From: Actinospica durhamensis
GTDB taxonomy: Bacteria > Actinomycetota > Actinomycetes > Streptomycetales > Catenulisporaceae
Assembly: GCF_018139695.1 (NCBI RefSeq)
Contig: NZ_JAGSOG010000030.1
Span: 1 to 50,738 of the forward strand
Direction: 5' to 3'
DNA: 50,738 bases
The notes below the pieces were generated by a model, which searched no databases, was not told the origin of the DNA, and worked only from the letters and a program-made list of their open reading frames with translations. Below are positions 1-8,155 of this stretch, piece after piece. Each line of letters opens with the position of its first letter. Position 1 is the first letter of the stretch. The translations under genes were made by a program, and so were the position numbers.

Positions 1-3
1 GCG

Positions 4-870
4 GTGTACGGTGGCGGGGCCGATGACAGGGGTCGCATGGTGCCGCCGGACAATCACGTGCACAGCCAGTGGTCGTGGGACGCGCTGGCGGGGTCGATGG
101 AACGCACCTGCGCGCGGGCGGTCGAGCTCGGTCTGCCTGCCGTGGCGTTCACGGAGCACGCGGACTTCGCGCCGTGGACGCTGCCGCCGCAGTTCGTCCC
201 GCCGGAGTGGCAGGGCTTCTTCTCCGACGGCGTGTTGACGCCGCCGCCGCTGGACGTCGCCGGTTATCTCGAATGCCTGGAACGGTGCCAGGTGCGGCAT
301 CCCGGGCTGCGGATCATCTCCGGGGTGGAGTTGAGCGAGCCGCACTGGTATCCGGCCGAGGCCACGCGGCTGCTGGAGAGCACAGGCCTCGAGCGGGTCC
401 TGGCCTCGGTGCACTCCGCGCCCACCGCCGACGGCCGCGGCTTCACGGAGGTCTCTGACCGATACGAGGACCAAGCGCCCGGCGAGGTGGTACGGGCCTA
501 TCTGGCCGAGATCGGGCGGCTGATCGAGCGGTTCCCCCGGTTCGAGATCCTCGCGCACATCGACTACCCGGTCCGGTCCTGGCCCGCCGGCGCCAAGCCG
601 TACGACCCGCACGACTTCGAGGACGAATACCGCCACGTCCTGCGCATGCTCGCCGGCGCCGGCAAGACCCTCGAGCTGAGCACGAAGGTGCCGCTGCACC
701 CCGAGATCCTCACCTGGTGGCGCCAGGAGGGCGGTCGCACCATCACCTTCGCCAGCGACGCGCACCACCCCGACGCACTCGCGCACGGCTTCCGCGAAGC
801 CGCTCGCGTCGCCTCTGCGGCCGGATTCCGCGCGGGCCGCGATCCGCTCGAGTTCTGGAGGTGCGCGTGA
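4..870 (+). CDS. PHP-domain phosphoesterase (histidinol-phosphatase-like)
   Basis: PHP-superfamily metal-dependent phosphoesterase, closest in layout to HisJ-type histidinol phosphatases, predicted to hydrolyse a small phosphomonoester in the cytoplasm. All PHP metal motifs are visible in order: DNHVHS near the N-terminus, TEHAD, GVELSEPHW, ASVHSA, LAHIDYP and FASDAHH near the C-terminus. The length of about 280 aa is normal. Translation may start at the GTG at 4 or at ATG 37, which begins directly before the first metal motif; the window edge leaves this open. The stop overlaps the GTG of the next frame (GTGA), so the two are translationally coupled. No his genes are adjacent, so the exact substrate is unknown. 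Confidence 0.82.
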   Translation: MYGGGADDRGRMVPPDNHVHSQWSWDALAGSMERTCARAVELGLPAVAFTEHADFAPWTLPPQFVPPEWQGFFSDGVLTPPPLDVAGYLECLERCQVRHPGLRIISGVELSEPHWYPAEATRLLESTGLERVLASVHSAPTADGRGFTEVSDRYEDQAPGEVVRAYLAEIGRLIERFPRFEILAHIDYPVRSWPAGAKPYDPHDFEDEYRHVLRMLAGAGKTLELSTKVPLHPEILTWWRQEGGRTITFASDAHHPDALAHGFREAARVASAAGFRAGRDPLEFWRCA

Positions 871-1070
871 CGTCGAGGGCCGGCAGCGTCCGCACCGGGC
901 CCCTCGCCATCGGCGACGCCGCGATCATCACGAGTGTCGCCACCGCCCTCCGACAGGCCGCGTTCGAGACGTGCGCACGCGTGGTCGAGGTGATCGAAGC
1001 CCGGGAGCCGATCTGGAAGCACCGGCACTTCGCCGACGGCGCGAGCGAATCGGTCAACTGCGCACACTGA
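867..1070 (+). pseudogene. moaE: MoaE C-terminal fragment (67 aa)
   Basis: The 67-residue product matches only the C-terminal half of MoaE, the large subunit of molybdopterin synthase. It has the GPLAIGDAA strand, the AFETCARVVEVIE helix and the EPIWKHRHFADG block near the end. Full MoaE is about 140-150 aa, so the N-terminal half is absent. In the family the helix before PIWK carries a catalytic lysine (E. coli Lys119 by alignment from memory); here that position is Glu, while the PIWK lysine is kept. The frame has its own Shine-Dalgarno (GGAGG, 858-862) and a GTG overlapping the upstream stop, so it may be translated even though it cannot be a normal MoaE. No moaD or other molybdopterin genes are in the window. 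Decayed gene or repurposed mini-protein; I favour decay. Confidence 0.7.
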
Positions 1071-1122
1071 CACGAGGGGGCGTGTGCCTGCGTGTCGCCG
1101 TGTCGCGCCGCGGCGATCTCGG

Positions 1123-1128
1123 TAGCTT
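1123..1128 (+). promoter_or_regulatory. Candidate -10 box for a leaderless transcript
   Basis: TAGCTT followed by exactly six bases and the ATG at 1135. This TANNNT-N6-ATG spacing is typical of actinobacterial leaderless mRNAs. No Shine-Dalgarno precedes the ATG, which agrees. No clear -35 box is seen. Confidence 0.5.
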
Positions 1129-1134
1129 CGCTTC

Positions 1135-2202
1135 ATGCTCCCGGCACCACTCGCGCGATCGACCCAGGCGGCGAGCGCGGGGCCGGTCACACCTCGGTTC
1201 GCCGCGTTGATCGCCGGCGGCTTGCTGCTGGCCGGTGCGATGCTGAGCGCCGGGGTCACCGCTTCGCTGGCCGGGAGCGCGCCCGAGCTGGTCAGCGGAT
1301 ACCGCCCGGGGGTGTATCTGGTGTGCGCGGTGAGCGCGGTGTCGGGAGTGTGCTTGATCCTGGCCCGTGACCGGGTGTCGATGGCGATGCTCTACGGCTT
1401 TCCCTCAGCCGCGTACGTCCTGATCTGCGCGTCGGCGGTTCTCTCGCACACGAGCACTCTGTTCGGGCAGACACTGATGCTCTGGCCGGTGCTGTACGCC
1501 GGGTACTTGCTGCCGGAGCCGTTGGCGTGGATCACGCTGGGGGTGGGGTTGGCGGCGTTCGGCGTCGTCGCCGCCGTCGCCCATACCGCGCACGTGTTCG
1601 GAGTGTGGCTGGATGTCGCGGCGACGCTGCTGTTCTCGATGGTGGTCGTCATCTCGATGCGGCGGAGGATCGATGTCCTGCTGGCGCAGCTGCGTCGGGA
1701 GGCGCGCACCGACGCGCTGACCGGGCTGGCGAACCTGCGGGCCTTCGAGGAGTTCCTGGACAGGGAACTACTGGTGTACGAGCGCCACGGCGATCCGTTC
1801 TCGCTGCTCGCCATCGACGTCGATCATTTCAAGAAGATCAACGACACGGCCGGCCACCCGGCCGGAGACGCGGCGCTGCGCCGACTCGCGGACCTGTTGG
1901 CCGATGCGGTGCGGCGCACCGACATGGTCGCCCGTGTGGGCGGGGAGGAGTTCGGCGTACTGCTCACCGACTGTTCGTGCGCGGAGGCGATCGAGCGGGC
2001 CGAGGGACTGCGGCAGGCGGTCCAGGACGCCGCGGCGAGCTGGCCCCAGCCGCTGACCGTCAGCGTCGGGGTGGCCAGGGTGCCGGACCACGCCGACGAC
2101 GGGGCCGGCTTGCGTGCCGCCGGCGACGCCGCGCTGTACCAAGCTAAGTCCGCAGGCCGCAACGCGGTGAGAGCAGCCGATCCGCTCCCGCCCCGCCTCT
2201 GA
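1135..2202 (+). CDS. Membrane diguanylate cyclase (GGDEF)
   Basis: Makes cyclic di-GMP from two GTP. The N-terminal ~185 residues contain about six hydrophobic segments (for example GLLLAGAMLSAGV and WLDVAATLLFSMVVV), forming a membrane sensor region. The C-terminal ~170 residues are a GGDEF domain beginning at ARTDALTGLANLRAFEE, with the metal-binding Asp in AIDVDHFK and an intact active loop GGEEF. An RxxD motif (RRTD) sits five residues before GGEEF, the position of the product-inhibition I-site, so feedback inhibition is likely. There is no EAL domain. The start ATG has no Shine-Dalgarno and fits a leaderless transcript. It is a single-gene unit; the following TetR gene has its own promoter-like box. 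Confidence 0.9.
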   Translation: MLPAPLARSTQAASAGPVTPRFAALIAGGLLLAGAMLSAGVTASLAGSAPELVSGYRPGVYLVCAVSAVSGVCLILARDRVSMAMLYGFPSAAYVLICASAVLSHTSTLFGQTLMLWPVLYAGYLLPEPLAWITLGVGLAAFGVVAAVAHTAHVFGVWLDVAATLLFSMVVVISMRRRIDVLLAQLRREARTDALTGLANLRAFEEFLDRELLVYERHGDPFSLLAIDVDHFKKINDTAGHPAGDAALRRLADLLADAVRRTDMVARVGGEEFGVLLTDCSCAEAIERAEGLRQAVQDAAASWPQPLTVSVGVARVPDHADDGAGLRAAGDAALYQAKSAGRNAVRAADPLPPRL

Positions 2203-2280
2203 AGGGCCTGTCTCAGCGGTCTGTGTGACCGGTGGGGGCCTGGCGGTGCATGCCGCGCAGGCTCGGACTCGCTCCGCCGT

Positions 2281-2286
2281 TATCCT
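2281..2286 (+). promoter_or_regulatory. Candidate -10 box of the TetR gene
   Basis: TATCCT lies seven bases before ATG 2294, again the leaderless TANNNT-N7-ATG layout. It supports ATG 2294 over the upstream GTG at 2225. No recognisable -35 element. Confidence 0.45.
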
Positions 2287-2293
2287 GGTGACG

Positions 2294-2884
2294 ATGGACG
2301 ACTCGCCGACGACGGAGAAGCGCGTTCGCGGGCGGCCCCGCGAGGCACGCGTCGAGGGCGACGTGTTCGATGCGGTGTTCGAGCTGGTGGCCGAGTCGGG
2401 CCTGGGCGCGGTGACCATGGACGCGGTCTCGGTGCGGGCGGGGGTGAGCAAGCCCGCGCTCTACCGGCGTTGGCCGGGCAAGCAGGAGCTGTTGCTCGCG
2501 GCGGCGGAGTCCCGGCTGGGGCCGCTGTCAGTGCCCGATCTCGGTGATTTCCGGGCCGAGTTGCGCATGGTGCTGAGGGCCAGGCTCGTGGCGTACGCGC
2601 TGCCGGGCTCGGCCCGACTGTTCGCCGGGCTGATCGCCGCGGCCGCCGAGGCGGATGAGGAGCGCCCGGCCTACAGCGCCTACTTGGCCCGGACCACCGC
2701 GCAGACCCGGGAGATCCTCGAGCGCGGCATCCGGCGCGGCGAGGTGAGGGCCGACTTGGACGTCGGCGCCGCGGTCACCGTGATCGCGTCGTCGCTGCTG
2801 ATGCGTGTGGTCATCGAAGGCCTGCCGCCGGACGAGGGGTTCGCCGAGAGCGTGCTCGACCTCGTCGTACGCGCCGCGACCTGA
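2294..2884 (+). CDS. TetR-family transcriptional regulator
   Basis: Ligand-responsive DNA-binding repressor of 196 aa. A basic arm (RVRGRPREARVEG) precedes an N-terminal TetR helix-turn-helix: VFELVAESGLGAVTMDAVS, then VSKPALYRRWPGKQELL. The C-terminal ~120 residues are the helical ligand and dimerisation domain with no specific hallmark; HxxTxR-like sequences such as ARTTAQTREILERGI resemble the TetR_C subgroup common in actinobacteria. ATG 2294 is preferred because residues before it are not TetR-like and a -10 box is correctly spaced. It lies 284 bp upstream of the dioxygenase/MFS/aldehyde dehydrogenase cluster in the same direction, so it is a plausible regulator of that cluster, which is inference. 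Confidence 0.88.
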   Translation: MDDSPTTEKRVRGRPREARVEGDVFDAVFELVAESGLGAVTMDAVSVRAGVSKPALYRRWPGKQELLLAAAESRLGPLSVPDLGDFRAELRMVLRARLVAYALPGSARLFAGLIAAAAEADEERPAYSAYLARTTAQTREILERGIRRGEVRADLDVGAAVTVIASSLLMRVVIEGLPPDEGFAESVLDLVVRAAT

Positions 2885-3106
2885 GCTCGCCGGCGAAGCC
2901 GGGTCCGGCCGCAGGTTGCGGCGTCCTCCAGCGGCTACGGCCGCATCCGGAGTTCGTTCGCCCTCGCCCGAGTACCTCGACCGAGTCCGCAGACCGAATC
3001 CCTCGGCTGAGTCCCTCGACCGGACCGGATCACCCGCGCGTGTCCGCTGGCGCGGCGGCGTCCCCGGCACCCCCTCTTGTGCACAGGCCGACGAATAGCG
3101 ATACTG

Positions 3107-3141
3107 CCGTTCACGGAATCTTATCGTTACTTCCGTTCACG
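3107..3141 (+). promoter_or_regulatory. Direct-repeat candidate operator before the dioxygenase
   Basis: The 9-mer CCGTTCACG occurs twice, at 3107-3115 and 3133-3141, 26 bp apart start to start, within an AT-richer stretch (GGAATCTTATCGTTACTT) just upstream of the TauD-type gene. Two similar boxes placed 28-62 bp before a start codon suggest regulator binding sites overlapping the promoter. Binding by the TetR protein encoded upstream is inferred only. Confidence 0.4.
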
Positions 3142-3168
3142 TAAATCGGCTCTGTCACGGAGGCATCC

Positions 3169-4086
3169 ATGCGCGCAACCGTCAGCACCGTCAACCCGGA
3201 CCGGTCCGTGGCCTTCGTCGGGCCTCGTCGACTCGCGCGTACCGGCCCGGACGCCGCGGAGAACGTCTACACCCGACTGGTGCTGCACCCCTTGACCGGC
3301 CACATCGGCGCCGAGGTCGAGGGGGTGGACTTCGACGCCGCGCTCGACGCCGAGCTCGCGGCCGAGCTGCGCGCGGCGCTGGCTGAGTGGAAGGTGCTCT
3401 TCTTCCGCGATCAGCACGAGTTCGACCACGCCGCGCACCTCGCGCTGGCCGCGATCTGGGGCGAGCCCGAGCCGAACCCGTTCTTCGGCAAGACCGAGAC
3501 GGCCGGCATCTCCCGGCTGGCCAAGGACGCGTCCACGATCGCCACCGAGAACATCTGGCACAGCGACCACTCGTTCATGGCGGCACCCGCTCGGGGCAGC
3601 ATTCTGCGAGCGGTCGAGGTGCCTGCGGCCGGCGGCGACACGCTGTGGGCGGACATGGGGGCCGCTTACGACAACCTGACCCAGGAGCTCAAGGACCGCC
3701 TCGAGGGATTGCGCGCCGTTCACGACTGGGAGCCGAGTTGGGGCCAGGCGATGACGCCCGATCAGATCGCCGCGCTGCGTCCGCTCCAGCCCGGTGCCGA
3801 GCACCCCGTCGTGGTGCGCCACCCGGTCACCGGGCGCAAGACCCTCTACGTCAACCGGCCCTTCACCACGCACATCGTGGGCATGCCCGAGGCCGAGAGC
3901 GAGGAGTTGCTCCGCGAGCTGTTCCTGCAGGCGCGCGTGCCGGAGTACCAGGTGCGTTTCCGCTGGCAGCCCGGGTCCGTCGCGATCTGGGACAACATCG
4001 CCACCCAGCACTACGCGATCAACGACTACCACCCGCAGCGGCGCGTGATGGAGCGGATCGCGATCGCCGGCGTGCCGCTGTCCTGA
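3169..4086 (+). CDS. TauD/TfdA-family Fe(II)/2-oxoglutarate dioxygenase
   Basis: Non-haem iron dioxygenase, 305 aa, that hydroxylates its substrate using 2-oxoglutarate and O2. The iron triad is visible: His131 and Asp133 in WHSDHS and His281 in TQHYAI, with a conserved Arg-rich segment (QRRVMERI) behind it for 2-oxoglutarate. The early motif HIGAEVEGVDF and KVLFFRDQHEFD resemble the alkylsulfatase/taurine branch (AtsK, Rv3406-like). A Shine-Dalgarno-like GGAGG precedes ATG 3169. It is the first gene of a set with an MFS transporter and an aldehyde dehydrogenase. Because AtsK-type enzymes release an aldehyde plus sulfate, that pairing makes a sulfate-ester or sulfonate substrate reasonable, but 2,4-D-like or other substrates cannot be excluded. 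Confidence 0.87.
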   Translation: MRATVSTVNPDRSVAFVGPRRLARTGPDAAENVYTRLVLHPLTGHIGAEVEGVDFDAALDAELAAELRAALAEWKVLFFRDQHEFDHAAHLALAAIWGEPEPNPFFGKTETAGISRLAKDASTIATENIWHSDHSFMAAPARGSILRAVEVPAAGGDTLWADMGAAYDNLTQELKDRLEGLRAVHDWEPSWGQAMTPDQIAALRPLQPGAEHPVVVRHPVTGRKTLYVNRPFTTHIVGMPEAESEELLRELFLQARVPEYQVRFRWQPGSVAIWDNIATQHYAINDYHPQRRVMERIAIAGVPLS

Positions 4087-4133
4087 ACTGCCTGCACCGC
4101 CGTCCCATCCCTTCCTCGCACCGCGGAGCTCTC

Positions 4134-5435
4134 GTGTCCGACACCGACGTCGCACCCTCGCTCGCACTCCCCGTGTCGCCCGCCGCCGATCGAGGGCGCG
4201 CGTGGGTCGTCACGGCCCTGCTCGTGGTCTTCATGATGATCAACTTCGCCGACAAGGCGGTGCTGGGGCTTGCGGCCGATCCCATCCGGGCCGACCTGCA
4301 CCTGTCGGCCACCTCTTACGGTCTGGCCAACAGCGCGTTCTTCCTGTTCTTCTCGCTGTCCGGCGCCGCCGTGGGAATTCTGGCGGACCGGGTACCGTCG
4401 CGGGGGCTGTTGCTGGGCATGGCGCTGCTGTGGTCCCTGGCGCAAGGCCCGCTCGCGCTCGGCGGCGGGATCGCGGTCCTGGTCGGTTCGCGGGTGCTGC
4501 TCGGCGCGGCGGAGGGGCCCGCGTACCCGATCGCTCAGCACACGGCGCTGTCCTGGTTCGCGGACCGCCGCCGCAGCCTCGCCGCGTCACTCGTGCTCGC
4601 GGGCACCTCCCTCGGCGTGGTCGTGGCGAGCCCGGTGGTCACCTCGATCATGAACAGGCACGGCTGGCGTGCGGCATTCGGCACGGTCGCCGTCGCCGGA
4701 GCGCTGTGGGCGGTGCTCTGGCTCCTGCTGGGCCGGGAGAACCCGGCGGCGGACCGGCCCGTGACACCTGACACCGCGTCCGACACGCGGCCGCCGCGCT
4801 ATCGGGATATCATCAGAACACGTACATGGGTCGGCGTGACGCTCGCGTATTTCGCCACGTACTGGGTGGTGGCGTTCGCTCTGGTCTGGATGCCCTCCTA
4901 TCTCGAGAACGCCCTGGGCTACTCGAGCACGAGCGCGTCGAAGCTGGTGGGGCTCGCCTGGGCGTTGTCGATCGTGGTGATCTTCGGGCAGGCGGGAATG
5001 ACCGGATGGCTGCTGCGCCGCGGCGTCGCGAGTCGAGTGGCACGTGGCCGAGTGGGCGGGGTGCTCCTGCTGGTCGCGGCGGCGGCGATGCTGGCGGTCC
5101 CCGCGGCATCGCACGGCGCAGCGGTCGCCCTGCTGATCGCGGGGACGGTCTTCGCCGGACCGATGAGCAGCATCGCCGCCGCCACGGCGGTCGAACTCGT
5201 TCCGGCGGTGCGGCGGGGCGGTGCCCTCGGGACGATGAACGCCGCCGCCACCCTCGCCGGACTGATCGGCCCCGCGGTGATCGGCAAGTTGATCGACGCG
5301 CACGCCATGGCCGGATACCGCGACGCCGCGGTACTCTCCGGCGCACTGTTGCTCATCGGCGCCATCGCAGCCCTCTGGCTCATCGACGCGGAGCGGGACG
5401 CCGCGAACCTGGCTCCGGCCAAGGAAGGATCATGA
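4134..5435 (+). CDS. MFS transporter (ACS/phthalate-permease type)
   Basis: 433-aa inner-membrane major facilitator with about 12 hydrophobic segments. The first helix carries FMMINFADKAVLG, a variant of the NxxDR-like signature of the anion:cation symporter branch. Loop 2-3 has GILADRVPSRG, and helix 4-5 has GSRVLLGAAEGPAYPIAQ, both typical of organic-anion permeases. The start is GTG 4134 with GGAG eight bases upstream; the frame is open further upstream but there it is antisense-quality sequence inside the dioxygenase gene. It begins 47 bp after the dioxygenase stop, and its TGA overlaps the next ATG (ATGA). It probably imports the substrate of the dioxygenase, likely an organic acid, sulfate ester or sulfonate. 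Confidence 0.87.
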   Translation: MSDTDVAPSLALPVSPAADRGRAWVVTALLVVFMMINFADKAVLGLAADPIRADLHLSATSYGLANSAFFLFFSLSGAAVGILADRVPSRGLLLGMALLWSLAQGPLALGGGIAVLVGSRVLLGAAEGPAYPIAQHTALSWFADRRRSLAASLVLAGTSLGVVVASPVVTSIMNRHGWRAAFGTVAVAGALWAVLWLLLGRENPAADRPVTPDTASDTRPPRYRDIIRTRTWVGVTLAYFATYWVVAFALVWMPSYLENALGYSSTSASKLVGLAWALSIVVIFGQAGMTGWLLRRGVASRVARGRVGGVLLLVAAAAMLAVPAASHGAAVALLIAGTVFAGPMSSIAAATAVELVPAVRRGGALGTMNAAATLAGLIGPAVIGKLIDAHAMAGYRDAAVLSGALLLIGAIAALWLIDAERDAANLAPAKEGS

Positions 5436-7162
5436 TGCCCGTAGAACAGGCCTTCGACTCCGCGCTCTGCGATCGTGCGCTCTCCGAGCTCGCATCGGCG
5501 GCGCGGTCCTGGACGGAGACGGAGCTGACCGAGCGTGCCGCGTTGCTCGAGCGGATGCTCCCGCGCGTTCTCGAACGCGCCGAAGCGATGGTCGCGGACG
5601 CGGCGGCGGCCAAGGGCTACCGTGCGGATTCGCCGTGGGCGGGGGAGGACTGGGCCGGCGGCCCGTGGGCCCTGGTCCAGAACATCAGGGCGATGTTGCG
5701 GGTGGTGCGGCGACTGGCCGAGGGCAGGCCGGTGTTGCCGCCCGGGACGGTGGCCGAACGGGACGGGCGGACCTGGGTCGAGGTGTTCCCGGCGAGCGGG
5801 TGGGACAGACTGCTGCTGAACGGGTTCAGCGCAAGCGTCAGAATGCTGCCGTCCTGCAGCGTGACACAGGCGCGGGTCTCGGCCGGCCGGGCGTACGCGG
5901 GCCGGGACTGGCGCCCGGGCGTCGCCCTGGTGCTGGGCGCGGGCAACGTCGCGGCGATCACCGCGCTCGACATCCTGCACAAGCTCTACGCCGAGGGCCA
6001 GGTCGTCGTCGCGAAGATGAACCCCGTCAACGCCTACCTGAGGCCGCATTTCGAGCACGTCTTCGGTGAGTTCGTGGAACGCGGCTGGCTGCGCTTCGTG
6101 GACGGCGGTGCGGCCGTGGGAGCCTACCTCGTCACCCATTCGGACGTCGCCTCGATCCACGTGACCGGCAGCGAGCGCACCCACGACGCGCTCGTCTACG
6201 GCACCGATGCCGACGCCGGGGGCCGGCGGCGCGAAGACCGCCCGATCCTCGAGAAGCCCTTGACCAGCGAACTCGGCGGCATCAGCCCGTGCATCGTGGC
6301 CCCGGGCCCGTGGAGCGCGGCCGACTTCCGGTTCCAGGCCGAGCACATCGTCACCAGCAAGATGAACAACTCCGGGCACAACTGCATCGCCAGCCAGATC
6401 CTGGTGCTGCCCGCCGAGTGGGAGGGTTCGGACAGGCTGCTCGCCGAGATCCGGGCCGTGCTGCGCTCTCTGCCGGAGCGCCCCGACTACTATCCGGGTG
6501 CGCGCGAGCGGATCGACGCGGTCTGCGCGGCCCACCCCGACGCCGAGCGACTTGCCGGCGCGGGCGCCACCACCCCGCAGCGACTGCTGGTCGACGCCAT
6601 CCAGCCGGACAGTGCCGACCGGCTACTGACGGACGAGGTCTTCGCCAGCGTGCTCGGCGTCGTACGGCTGCCCGGCACCGGCGCCCCCGAGTTCCTCGCG
6701 AACGCGGTGGACTTCGCCAACCACGTCCTGCCCGGCACGCTGGGGGCGACGCTCCTGCTCCACCCGCGCACCGAGCGCGCACACGGCCCGGCCGTGCGCG
6801 CCACCATCGACGAACTGCGCTACGGCACGGTCGGGGTCAACTGCTGGTCGGGAGTCGGCTTCCTGCTCGGATACACCCCATGGGGCGCGCATCCGGGCCA
6901 CACGCGGCAGAACATCGGCAGCGGAATCGGATTCGTGCACAACGCCTTCGCGCTCGAGGGGATCGAGAAGACGATTCTGCGCGCACCCTTCGCCCCGGCG
7001 CCGCGCGGGCTGTTCACCGGCTCTGCGTCGCTCTCACCACGACCCCCGTACTTCGTCACCGACCGGACAGCCGTCACAACAATGCGAAAGCTGGTGCCCT
7101 TCACCGCGCGCCCGAATCTGCTCGCACTGGCCGCGATCTTCGCCTCCGCCCTGCGCGGGTGA
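5432..7162 (+). CDS. Aldehyde dehydrogenase superfamily protein
   Basis: 576-aa NAD(P)-dependent aldehyde dehydrogenase homologue. The nucleotide-binding segment is VLGAGNVAAITALDILHK followed by VVVAKMNP. The glycine motif ELGGISP precedes the catalytic cysteine, Cys318 in GHNCIASQ. The C-terminus keeps the GTVGVNCWS and TPWGAHPGHT features. It is roughly 80 residues longer than classical ALDHs, with an extended N-terminal helical part and a C-terminal tail, so it belongs to a divergent subfamily. ATG 5432 overlaps the transporter stop, and AAGGAAGGA lies just upstream. Its likely role is to oxidise the aldehyde produced by the dioxygenase. Acyl-CoA reductase-like activity is an alternative. 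Confidence 0.8.
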   Translation: MMPVEQAFDSALCDRALSELASAARSWTETELTERAALLERMLPRVLERAEAMVADAAAAKGYRADSPWAGEDWAGGPWALVQNIRAMLRVVRRLAEGRPVLPPGTVAERDGRTWVEVFPASGWDRLLLNGFSASVRMLPSCSVTQARVSAGRAYAGRDWRPGVALVLGAGNVAAITALDILHKLYAEGQVVVAKMNPVNAYLRPHFEHVFGEFVERGWLRFVDGGAAVGAYLVTHSDVASIHVTGSERTHDALVYGTDADAGGRRREDRPILEKPLTSELGGISPCIVAPGPWSAADFRFQAEHIVTSKMNNSGHNCIASQILVLPAEWEGSDRLLAEIRAVLRSLPERPDYYPGARERIDAVCAAHPDAERLAGAGATTPQRLLVDAIQPDSADRLLTDEVFASVLGVVRLPGTGAPEFLANAVDFANHVLPGTLGATLLLHPRTERAHGPAVRATIDELRYGTVGVNCWSGVGFLLGYTPWGAHPGHTRQNIGSGIGFVHNAFALEGIEKTILRAPFAPAPRGLFTGSASLSPRPPYFVTDRTAVTTMRKLVPFTARPNLLALAAIFASALRG

Positions 7163-7289
7163 AACGCCGACCTGAAGGGGGACCCGACCCATCCCCGAGC
7201 AGGCCTAGGGCGATGGCCAGCGGCACTCCCAGGCAACGATCAGATGATCGGAAAGCGCGGCGTGTCCGGATCGGGCACGAGCGGCCGCG

Positions 7290-8030
7290 TTAGAGCGTGA
7301 CGCGCAGCCCGCTGCGCGCGACGTCGATGCGGCCGGGGAAGGCTCTGCCCGCGACGGCTGCGGCCTGGTCGGCGTCGGTGCCGGGGGAGAGGTGCGTCAG
7401 CAGGAGCCTGCCGGAGTCGGCTTGCGCTGCTTGTACGGCTGCCTGCGCCGCGCTGGTCAGGTAGGTGGCGCTGTCGTTCGGGACCTGCTCGATATAGGTC
7501 GCTTCCGCAATCAGGAGATCGGCGCCGCGGGCCAGTTCGACGACGGCCGGGTGCGGCCCGCTGTCGCCGGTGTAGGCGAGGACGGTCCCGCCGGCTTCGA
7601 GGCGGACTCCGGCGTTGGGCAACCAGTGCGGCAGCAGGCGGGTCCGGACCTCGAACGGGCCGATCGACAGCGTCTGGCCCGGCTCGAACTCCTGCAGCGC
7701 GATCGCCGGGTCGAGCATGCCGGGCCGGTCCAGCGCCAGAACCGCGTCGAGCGCGGCGGGCGGCGCGAACACCGGCAACGCCGGCGGCGGGCTGTCGGCG
7801 AGGGCGCGTGCTCGCAGCAGGGGGTTGAGGTCGGCGCAGTGGTCGGGATGGCCGTGGCTGATCAGCACCGCGTCGAGAGCCGCGGCCGGGATCAGTTCGA
7901 GCAGCCGGGGGAATGTGGCGTAGCCCGCGTCAAGGAGCAGCCGGAACCCTTCGTGCTCGACCAGGAAACCGCTGCACGCCGATCCGGCCTCGGGCCAGGC
8001 CCCGCAGCCTCCCAGCACGTCGATCCGCAT
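7290..8030 (-). CDS. MBL-fold metallo-hydrolase (RNase Z/phosphodiesterase-like)
   Basis: 246-aa metallo-beta-lactamase-fold hydrolase. The core signature SHGHPDHCAD carries the HxHxDH metal site. Further ligands are the His in LLPHWL, the Asp in AYTGDSGP and the His in LLLTHLSPGT. The order MRIDVLGGCGAWP, then TGDSGPH, is that of the broad RNase Z/AHL-lactonase-like group of single-domain cytosolic hydrolases; there is no beta-CASP domain. The start at 8030 is chosen because the family begins directly with MRIxVLG; an upstream extension to 8108 is not conserved-looking. It lies 125 bp downstream of the STAND gene on the same strand and converges with the dehydrogenase. Substrate unknown. Confidence 0.8.
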   Translation of the reverse strand: MRIDVLGGCGAWPEAGSACSGFLVEHEGFRLLLDAGYATFPRLLELIPAAALDAVLISHGHPDHCADLNPLLRARALADSPPPALPVFAPPAALDAVLALDRPGMLDPAIALQEFEPGQTLSIGPFEVRTRLLPHWLPNAGVRLEAGGTVLAYTGDSGPHPAVVELARGADLLIAEATYIEQVPNDSATYLTSAAQAAVQAAQADSGRLLLTHLSPGTDADQAAAVAGRAFPGRIDVARSGLRVTL

Positions 8031-8155
8031 GCGTTCGAGCATCGCACACGCCTGCCGCGGACGCGTGGCGATGGTCGCGCAAGCGCACCAGGCAGCCTGC
8101 TCACCCACACCAACGACAGGGTGAGCGTAGACCGCGGCCGCCGTCGCCTCAGGGA

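Noticed and set aside
717-1070. 117-codon frame starting at 717 as a longer gene
   Set aside because: Its first 50 codons are an Arg-rich shadow of the PHP gene; only the part from GTG 867 resembles a protein family.
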